The translations under genes were made by a program, and so were the position numbers. Positions 37,184-49,300 of a stretch of DNA of 64,000 nucleotides are shown here, piece after piece. How positions within the stretch are numbered: position 1 is the first letter of the stretch; each line of letters begins with the position of its first letter. The notes beneath the pieces are model-generated. The model saw only the letters and a list, made by a program, of their open reading frames with translations, was not told the DNA's origin and did not search any database. Source of the DNA: Ectocarpus siliculosus (lineage: Eukaryota > Sar > Phaeophyceae > Ectocarpales > Ectocarpaceae); assembly GCA_000310025.1 (NCBI GenBank), contig FN649749.1, positions 2,819,677 to 2,883,676 on the forward strand, written 5' to 3'.

Positions 37184-37561
37184 TCAGGGTTTTCGTCGCC
37201 GACAAGTGGGCTTTTTACGAGGCGTTTGTCGATCGACACGCACGTGCAAGGTCGGGAAACGCCTGCACGCCCCACAAAACTTCAGCGACACGAGCTGTAG
37301 CTCCAGTGTAGACGCGTACCAACGATTTTCTCTTCCATCGCATGTCTGGTTCAAGGCGACGATGAAAGCGTCCAGGCACTTCCTTCGCCCTGAGATGGTG
37401 AATGGCAGGTACGCATGTAGGCACGTCAACAAAACATATTGTGGGCCTTGGGATAGTCTATTTGATGCACGGTTACTTGATTGAAGTCGGAGACAGGCAA
37501 AAAGGTAATCGAAGTACGGTCTACGATTAACTGCCAACAGCAGCGCTTGGTGAACAAACAC
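37184..37561 (-). pseudogene. N-terminal remnant of the FNIP-repeat gene in copy A
   Basis: The 125-codon frame MFVHQALLLAVN...KCLDAFIVALNQ...RWYASTLELQLVSL...CGACR is the counterpart of residues 1-114 of the FNIP ORF in copy B. It stops shortly after the point (about 37213) where copy A lacks the 1,694-bp block containing all FNIP repeats. Either the repeats were deleted here or gained in copy B. Without repeats no function can be assigned. Confidence 0.7.
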
Positions 37562-38168
37562 AGCGGTATCCCGGCATCGATCACCTGTTCATGTCTTGCA
37601 TTCACCTTCGACACCCCTGCTACAAATGCTGATTTGGGTCGGGGGCAAACGCACTATTTAGTAGCTCGCTACAAGACAAGAAAACAAAAGACAACTTGCT
37701 TTTTCGGATACAACATAAACATTGATGGAGCCTGTTGCATGCAGCCGGAGTCATTCTTGAAACAGAATCACTACGCAAGACAGTGAAGGTCTCCACCACC
37801 ATTCCCGGCAACGCCCAGGCAACAGGTCCAAGGCAAACTCTTAGAACACAACTACTCTGGAAACCACAGAACCAGGTGGGAAATTCCCAGGCCAACAGAG
37901 AGCAGCTGCGAACGTTGAGATCAACCTTCATGGTCGACAAAAGTAAAACCCTGACTTTGACTCGGCAGATCACCAACTGACAGTTGGTTCCTTCTGAACC
38001 ACCACACACGACAAGCATCAACAGAGGCTACACCGTAGGATCGGGAGGGATACACACGCCTGCTCGGTTGTTGAGCAGCACATCATCATTAGCACACAAC
38101 AAGAAAATAGGCAAGGTCTGGATGTGTACTTGTAACGACAGCATTCAGTAGCATGAATAACACTTTCT

Positions 38169-38520
38169 GTGCCTTTCTATGTCTTTTTAGGATCTTTCAG
38201 AAGGCGTGCTCTCCTTGCCTCTCTAAGTCGAATGCTCTCCACACAATTCTGGCTCGTGGACATGTTGTCGATTGGTGGTGTATTCAAGATGCCCAGCAGA
38301 GAGTCGATGCACACGTCCAACATCTCATCTGTATCATTACCATTTACAGAAATAAAATATGGCGACACACGGGTGCGGTACAAAGTGCAAACAGACGTGG
38401 AATTGGTGCCGTGCGCGCGCAACAACACCTCCACTGCGACCTCAAACCCAAATCCCAGCGAAAATTCCTGGCTGGACTTTTGGCTCTCCAATTCCTAGCG
38501 GGCAAGGCGATTTCTGGGTA
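38169..38520. other. Conserved frame shared by both duplicates (38.2 and 53.1 kb)
   Basis: Plus-strand frames in A (38169-38498) and B (53042-53419) align through RRxxLLASLxxMLSTxxWLVDM, FSIGGV and MPSREST/MHTSNISS. The minus strand also has conserved frames (SLGFGFEV, EMLDVCIDSLLGI, NMSTSQ). Which strand, if any, is coding cannot be settled by eye; there is no recognised domain. Confidence 0.35.
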
Positions 38521-38940
38521 ACTGGGATTTGAATTCTCAGTTTTCGGGCGAAAAACACTCCCACAAGGAGTGGTATGTCGCGGGTTTCACGAACTAATTT
38601 CCTTCCATAGAGTTGGTCTAACCCCGAAACTTGACAATAAACCTAAACACTCCGTTCGTGTGCCTGTATCGCAAAGGATGACATGCATCTTACCCTGTAA
38701 ACTTGCTATGCGAAAGTGGAATCCAGGCCCATTTCCTGAACAGGCATGACATGGGTATACTATCCCCTCTATACAGTTTCTCCGTGGGATCAGGATTCAT
38801 TTCTTGGCCATAGTCAACTGTCGACCCAGCCCTTCTACTTTTGCCGGGGAAGTCATGTGCCTAGCCTGGGTGCAAATATCGGCCACAACAAAGTGCCATC
38901 TCCCACACCATTTGTTTCGTGAACGCACACCGGTCTCCTC

Positions 38941-39174
38941 ATGGGTCGTTCCGATGTATCCCTGCCGTTGCTTGCTCACCCCCGCTTTATTGCGTCGCAG
39001 AATTCAAACGATTACAACAGTATTGGAGCTCGGCTGCAGCACATGGCAGCTCGGATGCGCTCTAACCCTAAGTTCTGTTGTACACAATTGCCCGTGCCAT
39101 GCCACCTGACCAACACGAGTCTCAGCGGACAAGAGCGAACAGGCTGTACGTTGATGTATCACAGATATGTCTAA
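38941..39174 (+). other. Conserved frame shared by both duplicates (38.9 and 53.8 kb)
   Basis: The frame DVSLPLLAHPRFIASQNSND, then IGARLQHMAAR and NTSLSGQERTGCTLMYHR, is matched in copy B at 53834-54193 with the same reading frame and only substitutions. The product is unknown. It may be an exon fragment of a duplicated gene or simply a well-kept block. Confidence 0.35.
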
Positions 39175-40861
39175 GAAGGGCTGGGGGCCGACGGGTGGGA
39201 CAAATACAGCGTGCTTTATTTCCTTTCGACAGTGCCCTTGGGTAACCATTTCCTTTGGGCAGTGCGCTTGGTGGCCTCACGGCCGCTCTGCAACATCGCA
39301 ATAATCCGATCCGCCATCACTGAAGTTGGCACAATCGTAGAGGGTGTGCTTCCGCGCCCCAGAGGCAAGGGTCGCCACGGGCGCTCATGAGAGCGAAAGA
39401 TGAGTCAGGCGCCTACCACACAAACATGTTTCCGTCCAGGTTTTCCCCGAAACGAGTGTAAGAATGCACACAACACGGAAAAAACAATAAAAAAAACGTT
39501 TGTTTACCCAACAGCCGCCGAGACCTATGTTGACCCAATACTTAACGATGAACGACTGAAAGTTTCTGGGCTGCTCCTCTAAAAGCCAATTTTTCGTCGG
39601 ATGGCAAACCCTCCCGGCTGTGGCTTCTTTCAAAACAGACTTCGACAGGCTTGGGCTTCTCGCAATATCATGTATTGTTCCGTGGAATGCATAGCGCGGT
39701 CAAGATATATCCCAATATTCAACGCTACTCAGATATTCTCCGCGTTTGATTTGGGAGTCGCGAAGGGGCACTCCAAACTCTTGATTGAAACATGTACATG
39801 TCATAGCCAACTACCCTGCCATACGTCCTACTTTCCGAGACAGGCCACCAGGTATTGCCTTCAGACGGTCAGTATTGAGTGTGGGATCAACGTAGGTCTG
39901 GTCTGCTGGTGGGTCACCTAACGTATGTTTCTTGATTCTGGATCACATGTTGGCAAGAATCCTGAGTTTGGGACAGACTACAGAAATATGTTGGTTGGGT
40001 AAGCACCTGACCCCTCACGCCTGACTCGCCTTTCGCTGTCATGAACTCTCCGCAGACATCTTATCTTCACTAGGGTGCGTGAATACCCTCCATCATACCG
40101 AGTGCGCCGCGTTCCTTTTTCATGGCGGAGTCGGCGATTGCAATTTTTCAGAGGGGCCGCCAGGCCACCGAGCACTTGATATGTATTTCTATAACTTCCA
40201 CAACCTTCCATTTTTTCTGACCTACGGAATTTGGATCGATTTCGCCCCCGCACTTGGCCGAGTATTTTCCAGTCGAAATCTCAGCCCGGTAAGGGTCGTT
40301 CTTAACGAAGAAATCAGACCTCGAAATCACATTTCGATATAAGAATACAAGAGTCGGATCTACCCAAATCCGGACAGAAATGGCCTGTGTGTCTTAACGG
40401 GAGATCTGCCAAATGGAAACGAATCTCTGCAGTCCACCACGAACAACCCGAGAGGTCCGTCGCTTGCCAACTGCCAGATTGCTGTTGTGACGTACTGTTA
40501 TGACGTGGCCACACCACATGGGGAGCTATCGCTCCCGAGAAGCACACACCAAACGCGTACATGGCCTCTGTGCGGTACTGACACGATGTCTATGCATGTG
40601 ACACTTTGAATCGACCCTTGTCCAACGGAAAGCCGCCAATTCGTCTGTGCATTTGAAGTTCGACAACCCACGGGAGATTGCCCCACAGACCAACACATCC
40701 CACACACGTTTTGTTTCGGGACCAGCCACGTGCAACAACGATGCGCAGTCACCCTCCCTTTGGGTTGGCTTTTTGTGCTCTTTCTTTCCTCTGTGCTCGG
40801 CGGTGGATGGAGCTAGTGTGGATGGGGGTAGGTGGGCACGCGTCGTGTATGCGAGTAGACC

Positions 40862-41595
40862 GTGGTCCCGCAACTATTCCACTTCAACAAGTTCATGGGG
40901 GGAGTAGATATCTCGGACCAGCACAACGGTGCGTACCAGACACAACACCGTGCTAAAAAATATTTTTGGCGACGTCTATTTGAGCAGAAGTTGATGCAGG
41001 CCTGTACGAACGCGTGGTTGATGTTTCGCTGGTGGTCGAGACACATGCAGAGTGGGGTGAAGGAGGCTATCGAGCAATTGGAGGAAAGGGGGGTGTTCGA
41101 AGGCGAAGAAACTGCCGATGGGCTGCTTCTCAAGGGGCTGCGAGAGGAGGGCGAGCGTTTCGCTACTATTGAAAAGCAGTCAAGATCAGTTTGGATGAGG
41201 GAGCTTAGCTGCTTTCTCATGTCTTCGTGCAATATTGGCAACGCCGAAAGGGGGGGTCGGGGGCGTAAAAGCGCCCTTCCAGTGTCGACATTCGAGTGGA
41301 GTTGGGGGATGGCAACCTTCAAACTCTGAGGGGAACACAACGCTTCTGTTGCATGTCGAGAACGTGTGACGGTCGTACCCCACACAACCCTAACCGGAAG
41401 AGTAAGCCTCGGGGGAGGAAAGTTAAAACTGTCTGCCGGTGCACTCAGTATGAGAAGTTGGATGGCGTTGTAATTTGTCGTCAGTGCTTCAACGATAAGG
41501 CGAAGCACGCCTCAGCGTTCTCGGCAACTCAGAAGTCCAACAGGGAAAAGAAAGAATTCAAATTTGTGAAGGAGAGGATAGGATTCCTTGAATGA
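40862..41595 (+). pseudogene. piggyBac-type transposase C-terminus, frameshifted
   Basis: The frame from about 40862 reads VPQLFHFNKFMGGVDISDQH and then KKYFWRRLFEQKLMQACTNAW, the piggyBac (DDE_Tnp_1_7) segment YNxxMGGVDxxDQ...Y...RxxKKWWxxhhxxhhxxxxxNAhhLa, including the last catalytic Asp. A +/-1 shift near 41290 moves the C-terminus into the frame 41296-41595, which carries a Cys-rich domain (RFCCMSRTC, VCRCTQYEKLDGVVICRQCF), the usual piggyBac zinc-binding end. No N-terminal DDE half was recognised upstream, so the copy is truncated and dead. It lies in the 5.3 kb unique to copy A. Confidence 0.8.
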
Positions 41596-41614
41596 CGCGT
41601 CTTGCCTACCACGG

Positions 41615-42010
41615 GTGTTTTTTTGCGTGGGCACGGGATCGGGGGGTGTACTCATAGTCGTGCATGCCGTAGTCGTCAGACCATTGACCTCGCATCGGGG
41701 GGGGGGGGGCGGGGGGCGAAAAAAAAACTTGTTGGGACGTCCGTGTGTCCCAAGAGGTGCAAGAAATAAATCAAGAGGTGAACGCGAGGAGCATACGTTA
41801 GGGTATTTTTGTGTTTTTTGGCGTGGGCATGGGAGCGGCTGGAGTTGGGGGTTCTGGAGAAACAAAAAACTTGCGCTCGCCAAGGTACGCGATTTCGCTG
41901 TTGCACATCAGCTATAGCTGAGATACAAATGCATGTAGGCTTCCAATGACGTTTGGCATCTTGACTACCGGTGTTCGCTTTTGTCTGCATGGGCACGGGG
42001 GCGGGGGGAC
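41615..42010. repeat. Three spaced copies of a GTGGGCACGGG block
   Basis: Related stretches ending TTTTTGCGTGGGCACGGG (about 41619-41637), TTTTGGCGTGGGCATGGG (about 41815-41832) and TTTTGTCTGCATGGGCACGG (about 41979-41998) recur at 165-195 bp intervals, each following a CTACC/TAGGG-type lead. Diverged local repeat; no coding role was seen. Confidence 0.4.
41641..41696 (-). repeat. Solo LINE-tail motif, copy 3
   Basis: On the minus strand it reads GATGCGAGGTCAATGGTCTG, then ACGACTACGGCATGCACGAC and TATGAGTACACCCCCC. It is almost identical to the copy at 27362-27424. It lies 46 bp after the piggyBac remnant, and a 12-G run follows at 41697. Confidence 0.8.
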
Positions 42011-43757
42011 TTGTCTATACATGGATTTACATGAAAACAATATGCCCGGCTTCTTCGCTCTTGGACATCACCTGTCATTCAAGTACAGCTTTCTTCTCGG
42101 CCGCTGTAGAAGTAATACTCCTGGTTTCATGGGGTTCGATCTAAAGTAGAACTGTGAGGTGCTTCGAAAAAAGCATCACAATCATGGCGAAATTATCGCG
42201 GCTGCATCCACGCCAACAACCTAGTTTTGTACGGCGACCTCACTTTTTTCAATTTCTAGGGGCCTGCATGGATCATGTGATGGATTGGATTTGCTGAATT
42301 CGCACAAATGCTCTCATGGGCGCGGCCGATAGTCGGCTGACATTGCCACAACGTTCACGCCCTCTGGGCGGTCATGAAACCAGCTTCGCAGACAAGAACC
42401 ATCGCGGTTCTATCAAACACGAACAGTCACAACTTTGTGTTTCGGGGGGAGGGCGGAGCTTGCTGTTAGCCGCTTCATATCGTACTGAAAACTCTTGGCC
42501 CAACCTCAGGCGTTCAGCTCCCCCTACACCGGTCAAATGCGTTGGGACACGCACAGGCAGGTTGTCTACAGAGGCTTCTTCAACACAAACGATAAGTTGA
42601 GCATTTTTTGTTGGGGTATTGTGTATAGATCGAACCACGTTTGTTGAGCATTCGGTTGTGCCCTGTTGTTCTCTCAACGGCCACCAAACGGTCTACTACA
42701 GCGAACCTCAGCCGCTCTCTCTTATAGACATCTGCATTCGTTAGACCCTACCAGCATTCTTACAAACGCGCCACCCAAAGCATGCCATCATCCATACCAC
42801 GTTTAGAGCGTTTGCTCACGGAAAAGAACTACGGCTGCACCAGGTATGTCGTTGCTCTCTCTACAAGATTGCCCTCTCCCAAAATCTTATGCAACGCCAG
42901 GAGAGTAGACACTCCCACTCCCCACTCCCAGCCGCGCGGGACAAAAAACGAGGCAGGCCTATCCGGCGCATCTCTAGTTCAACTGCACAAACTTATCCTG
43001 GTACACATTCTTCTTTATGCACGTTAGGCACCACCCCTTTCGCGCAAGAAATTTTCGACTCCTACGCATTTTCAGTGCTGAATGCTGTTTCCACCCATGG
43101 CTCCGGCGCGCCATTCCCTGGAAAAACAGCCCTGCATGCTTGTGTAAAGCACTCCTTGCGAGCGAGTTGAACGCCCATCCCAGCCGCAACAAGCTTCTTT
43201 GCTGCGTCGAAGCAACACTGGGGGCGTGAGTAGTTACGAGGAACAGGGATGCGAGGAAGTTAGTGCGCACCATCCCGCCTACCGCAAAACACGTTCACGT
43301 CGTATTGTCACAAGAAAAAGGCCAGAATAACGGCGCCTCCAAGAAAATACACAGCAGCCGCTTTTTCACGGCAATCAAAGGGCATGGCATGGTTTACTCA
43401 TGATGTGTGAAAGATTATGTAAGGATGCGTGCTTGCATTCTGCTCCCGAACCCTCACTCAGTTCGCGGCTTATACGTATGTACATATAATAATGCGTACA
43501 GCAGTAGTCTAGTGATGAGTGGGTTGAGTTTCGAGGCAAGCAGAGAGAGGTGCATGCATGTTCTGTGTATGTAAAGTCACTGCTGTAGGGCTTCGCTCAA
43601 TGGTAAACGCATCCACAATTGGGCACGTCCACGGGCACCGAGGGCTGTCTACACTTTACAACCCAAACCTGACCCATACCAGTATGGACTAGAAGACAGC
43701 AGTATCGTGCCCTATGCATCAGCAGTGATGCCCGTATCCGCGTTTGCTGCTATGCTT

Positions 43758-44030
43758 ACCTGATTGCGGCAGACATTAAACGTGACGCCAACACCACGCC
43801 TCTCCGCAGTAGCGGCCACATCCGCGTAGCTGACGCCAGCAATCGCCGCCGCATGGTAGACTCTACAGAGACCGGGGTGCTCCTTGGCGGCTTGGGCGCG
43901 CTGATCGCGCGTCGATCCTGTTGGTAAGGCTCCTGGCGGCTCGTCGTGATTACATGACGCCGTTCCGACCGCAACGGCAGCGTCGAAGACAATTTTTTGG
44001 ACGCGTGCGATATATGCTCGTACGCCTCCT
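43758..44030 (-). other. Possible isolated exon, unknown product
   Basis: On the minus strand an open frame without an internal start runs through ARVQKIVFDAAVAVG, STRDQRAQAAKEHPGLCRVY and IAGVSYADVAATAERRGVGV and ends FNVCRNQ at a consensus-like donor CAG/GTAAGC (43757). Amino-acid composition and the donor are exon-like, and the AGVSYADVAATAERRG part could be a helix-turn-helix. No partner exon was found, so this could be chance or a gene fragment. Confidence 0.3.
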
Positions 44031-44447
44031 TGACCTGGACAAGGATGGCATGGCTGTCTCCACCCTTGAACTCCTCAACGAGGGGAGTGCTGGGGTATGC
44101 GTTTGCTGCCATGGGCTATCGTAGTGTGGCGTTGGACAGGAGGAGTGGAAGCGGAAGAGGATGTCGGCGCGATGTGCGGCAGGTGCTCGCTGCAGCCCAG
44201 CAGGTTCAACAGCGAAGTTGCGCCGCGTCGATCGGCGCTTGGTCAGAAAGCGCTACCAGGGCCCGACTCGAAGAAGCACCTTGTCCACCGATGAAAGGAG
44301 GCTCCGTGCAACGTAGGGCTTTGGTTTGAAGGTCTCGCGTTCCCTCTAGAGGAATAATCTTGAATGCCTCCTTTTCGTGCCCCGTTTACCACGCTTGCGC
44401 CAGTTGTTGTCTAAAAGCGCTATCAAATGTCCCCTCGATATTCATTC

Positions 44448-44508
44448 TCTAAAAGCCCCATCAAATGTCCCCTCGATTTTAGGGGACATTTCAGAGGACT
44501 TTTAGACT
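44448..44508. repeat. Hairpin (imperfect palindrome) and adjacent direct repeats
   Basis: TCTAAAAG ... AAATGTCCCCT, a 7-base loop CGATTTT, then AGGGGACATTT ... CTTTTAGA: an inverted repeat about 60 bp long with one unpaired bulge per arm. The left arm also has a direct copy at 44410-44440 (CTAAAAGCGCTATCAAATGT). Just downstream, CCAATCAGAGGGCGATTTTT is tandemly repeated with a 27-bp period (about 44571-44625). This may be a tiny foldback element. Confidence 0.6.
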
Positions 44509-44849
44509 TGAGACGGCCCCGGCGGGCGCTGTTCTCTCCCTTGTACACCGGCCAGGGACTGTCCGTCATCGCCCAATCAGAGGGCGATTTTTTCTTTGCC
44601 CAATCAGAGGGCGATTTTTTCTTTATTTTTTTTATCTTTTTGGCGATAATTTCTCAGCCCTGATTTTTAGGTGCGTGGTAAGGCGTTTAACTGCTGTGTG
44701 AATTCTCTCTATTTATTTATGATTTGGAGGGAATGAATACACGCAAGAATCCCTCGGGAGGTCACACCTCTCTCCTGAAACGCAACCCATATATATATGT
44801 TGAAAGAAGGTACGCCAGCAGTACAGCAGTGGTAGTAATGTACTACATG

Positions 44850-44851
<2 letters not shown>

Positions 44852-44881
<30 letters not shown>
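44852..44881. repeat. CTG trinucleotide microsatellite
   Basis: Ten consecutive CTG units directly after the palindromic GTACTACATGTACTG. Apparent poly-Ser/Ala frames on both strands come from this repeat. Confidence 0.9.
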
Positions 44882-44883
<2 letters not shown>

Positions 44884-46375
44884 TGATGTTCTGCTTTTAG
44901 CAACCACACCAGCAGCAGTAGCTAGCAGCAGAACTGCAAACCTAAAGAGGTGCAACGCGATTCAGAAAACACCGGCAGAGGTATACTACAGAGCACGCGG
45001 ATGGATTTCGTTTTTTTTTGTGCCTCTTCTGTACAATTGTATGTACCAACCCCGTGTATCACTCATGCATCACAACCGCGGCCGTTCTGGGCGCGAGACA
45101 CGGCGTGCCGCACCTTGCTTGCCTCGGTGCCCCTCGACGCGAAAGGAAAGCACTGGATTGGTAGCCATGAGGTTGTTCTAAAACAGAGCACACCGCAGCA
45201 CAGCAGCAGAGAACACAGGAGCAGCACAAAAACCGTTTTGACCATTTTTTTGTGTACCACAGCCGGTTGCGCCGCCACCTCCTCACGCTCACTGCGCCAC
45301 GGTCGCGGCCGCGCCGGGCGCGAGACACGGCGCGCAGCATCTTGCGTGCCTTGATCTCCCTCCTCGTGAAAGAGCCGGACGCTGAAACAACAAACAGCGC
45401 GTTTGTGAAATGGGACCACAAAAAAAACTACTGCACTAAACACTACAATGAAGTGCTACAGAGGTCACTCGGCACATATGCAGACTATTTACACGCGTGG
45501 CCATACACATTTCTTGTTGATACAAGATGATGTGCATCCCCAGTTGTTTCGCTTCAGCCTCAATCTAATGCAACATCTCTTACCTTCGAGATTCATGGCA
45601 ACCGCTGTACAGTGCACCGACCAGCCAGAGCAGCAGCAAGGCAGTGTTGGATGTGCTCTGGTGTGTGGTGTGCTTGCGAATCCTGACACGCAGAGACTGC
45701 CAGACGGCGGAGCCCCAAACAAACGTACCGATTGGCGACGGGAAGAACCGGTTCTGAACATCCCCTGGTTCGGCGCAATTCAGGATTTCAGGACGCAGGA
45801 TGCAGGATGCTGGATCGATGCAGGGTATCGGGTACAGGGTACAGGTCTACAGGGGCAAGCCGATTGCCGACTCGCTCTTTTTGTCTCTCTTCTCTGTCGT
45901 CTGCATGTGGCACCCAGGCGTTCTCTATCAGCCGGCTGGCACCGGTCTCTCTACGGCGTGCCGCTGCGGCCGTATGCCACTCTTTTCCGCACAGGATTCA
46001 CACACCTCACCACTCTCACTACTCACTTCTACCCTCTCATCAACATACGCAGGCGATACTCCTGAGCCCGCTGTCCCACCCCGCGGTGAGTTGAGTTGTT
46101 GCTCTCCTGTGCCAAGCGGGTTGAAAGTGGCGGTTGGTCTCCTCTGCTATACATACAGCTGGTCCGGTGGTTGGCTGCCAGTGCGGTGGTGGAGCGCAGC
46201 CGAAGAGGTAGAAGCAGTTTTGACTATAGACTAGTTGGACGGACATATTGATGCGTACAGAAGCACTGGAGACTTAGCAGCTGCCCATGCGTTGCTGCAG
46301 CCGGAGTCAAAGGTTCTTCTCACGCACGACATGCTGTTATCAGTAACTTGAGGCAACTCTACCCCCTGCTTTAGT

Positions 46376-49300
46376 TTATCGTAAATAAACTGCCCTGCTC
46401 ATCATGCAGCTGCCTCCAATCCAAGGTCCGCTGTCCTTTGAACGTGTCTGTGCGTGGTTGGTTAGGACGAACGAAAGCGTCGTCGAAATCAAACGAACGG
46501 CACGAGACTCGCGCGAACAGTCGGCGCGCGGTTTTTTTTCCCTGGCTTTTGCCAAAGTACTTCCTTGTGGAATTCGCCTTCTTCTATGCATGCATATAGA
46601 TATCCGCGCCAGAACTGTTGGGTAGATTAAATTATGTCCAGCAGCAGTAGTCACAGCAGTACTGTAGCCTATCGATATAAACAAGCAGATCGATCTATTG
46701 CCACTCGAATCGACGGGGCAGAAAGACTACAATGTACAACAACAGTATCTATATATACGACTCTGCTGTTGTGGGCCTGGGTCGTCCTGTTCGATATCGC
46801 TATTATAGATGCAAGGAAGACCTTCACCGGCAGTCCGGTACATGCATCAGCACCAGCGGTCATGAGGAGAACGGATGCCGCTATGTGGCATGTGCCATGG
46901 ACGTAGACAGACAGAAGAAAAACCTCGGTGTATATCGTTTACAATTTCTTGACAACAGAGTACAGTTAAATTGGAGACTATACCCGACATGCAAAAGAAG
47001 AGAGGAATATGACTCGTACAGTATACGCTGTAGAAGAGCTGTATAAAGCACGGTCGACATTCTGCGTAAGAATTCGATACAGGGACCACTGCTGTATCAC
47101 AAGATGGTTGCCTGTGGGAGGGTGACGTGATGGTCGCACAGGGATTCGGCATGGCCGTACTGCCGGGGGCCAAGAAGCCCGACTTCAACAAGCTCGTGAG
47201 TGTAGTCCTTACCTCCTGCCTCCCGTTCTGTCGAAATTTTGGTTTGTGCGCCCGGTATTGCTACAGCTGACACACACGGCCGCCGCACTCCCCTGCTATC
47301 ATTGTTCAATCGCGACGTTCGCGAGGCATGATGAAATCGTAGTTGTGAGGTGAATTGTATGCGTCAGCCCATGTTCGCGGAACGGGGTGATTTGCTTCCT
47401 TCTTTCTATTTTCGGCGAGATCTGTACGGTAGTTGAGGGGGCAGGAGGGATAGTAGAAGCTAGTACTAGAGTTATTTAAAACTCGATTCATGGACCGGCG
47501 GGACTCTTTTGGGCCTTTCGCTGCTTTGTACATTTTTGGTGAAAATAGATCTTCACAGGATAAAAACACAGGACTGTCAGCCTGCGCCAATATATCCATC
47601 CTCGGACAGCTGGTGTTGGGCGGGTGGGCTGCCGTTGTGGTGCAGCCAAATTTGATCAACCGCAAACAAGCAGCAAGCGAAATTAGAGTGCCTATTTTCA
47701 AGGTGATACGAATATGCACACCCTATACGTAATGAACGAATAGCGGACAAGGCGCCTTCGTCTCTGCCAAGAGCGCCCCCAACCCACGCTAGCTGATACT
47801 CTGTATGTTGGCACTCGGGCACGTTGATGATAACAAACCGTTGGTCCTTCTCTTTTTTTTGTGCCAAAGAGAAAACGAGAGAGGGGTTATATTGAAAAGA
47901 CAGGCAGACAGGCATATACGCACACACACCCTGTGCATCAACGGCAACAACAACCTCCAGCCTCCCCGCCATGCCGACTAGGAAGGGCCGCCCCCCCCAA
48001 AAAAAAAATAACGGGGTAGCCTATTAGCTACGCGGCGAGCGTGTCTGTGCGTTAGTTCGTCTGTGCTTGCGTGCGATGGCGCACCAGAGAAAGCGAGAAA
48101 GAAAAAGGAGCACGACGAGAGAGGAGGGCAGAGGGGAAAAGAGAGGGTGCAGCAGCATGCAGCGACCTCACGTACGCGTTGATACGCATGCAGCACAACA
48201 AAAAATCGTTCGGGCAGTGCCCGAAAGCTTGGTGGAGGGCTGGCGGTGGTGGCGGCGTTGTTATGACTACTGTGTGCTGTGTCTTTGCTGTTGTGACGGC
48301 GGTGATGTTTGCTGCAAAAGCGAGGAGAGAGGAGAGGGAGAGAGGGAGAGAGAGAGAGCAGTCTGTTCGTCTCGGAACACAAATATATACTTGGAGCTCT
48401 GGAGCCCCAAACATATTTTTGCTCACGATTCATGCATTTTTGCCGAAAAGTTCCTCCCGATATAAAACTCGATTCATCCACTTTTCGGGCTCTTCCACTG
48501 GTTTCATGCATTTTTTCGAGTTATAAATAACTCTGCCCTTGGATGCACACGGTTCCGCTCCGTCGCCCCTAACCCAATGCCTGCTACCCCCGCACACAAT
48601 ACGTCAAACCGATCGATCCCTGTTTGGGGTACTCAGCATACTGATCTACGGAGACCTAGGGGGTTTCGTGTATCATTGGCGGTATGTGTTGGTCGAGGGG
48701 CGGTCCTCCTTCTGCTTTGCATGGGCTAGCATGCCCGCCGCACTCGTTAATATACCAAGGTCTTGAGTCAACCTTTCTTCACCACACACGATCGATCGTA
48801 TCCAGCATGTTTCAGCGTGCCGCCCGGGCGAGCTCGGGACGTGCTGCGGAAGTCCGAGCGACGCGACAAGAGCGGTTACGGCCAGACAGTCCGGGCCAGA
48901 GAACTCTCCCCCAAATTTCTTAAAGACTGTAGCTGGTTCTCACTTCCGTGTCGAGAAGGAATCGTCCAGGTTTAGGCCACATCAAAATCAACGTCTAGAG
49001 AGCCTCGAAACAAGAGTACACGTGCAACCCCGCCATATTAGTGAAAGACAATCCTCCGTTTCCCACAGCGACTGTCGAGGCTGCCGCTTGCCTCAGAATT
49101 CGAAACACCTACAAGCTGAACGGAGGAATGTTGTTGTAAACAGCATTGTTGGAACAATTATCACGATGAGCTGCGTTTCCGACGCTTGCTCTGGTCGACA
49201 TTCTCAAGAAAAATGAAAGCGGGTAACACTCATACCACGGTAGGGGTGAACGGATCGCTCCTGACTCTTCAAAGTGAGGAGCTCGGTATCTCAGCCTGGA

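Larger units (their letters stand above)
36877..46375. repeat. Segmental duplication, copy A
   Basis: Direct, diverged duplicate of copy B (50071-57494). Matching blocks in order: A 36877-37213 with B 50071-50404; A 37214-39940 with B 52099-54860; A 39941-40190 with B 56216-56470; A 45545-46375 with B 56710-57494. Copy A lacks the 1.69 kb FNIP block and the 1.35 kb block of B, and has 5.3 kb (about 40190-45545) that B lacks. The copy starts at ATTGAATGGCAAGGGG directly after the Helitron remnant. Confidence 0.85.

Noticed and set aside
48067-48530. Arg/Glu-rich and Cys-rich frames around 48.1-48.5 kb
   Set aside because: Driven by GAGAGA and GGTGGTGG sequence; several frames on both strands are equally open and none has a domain.
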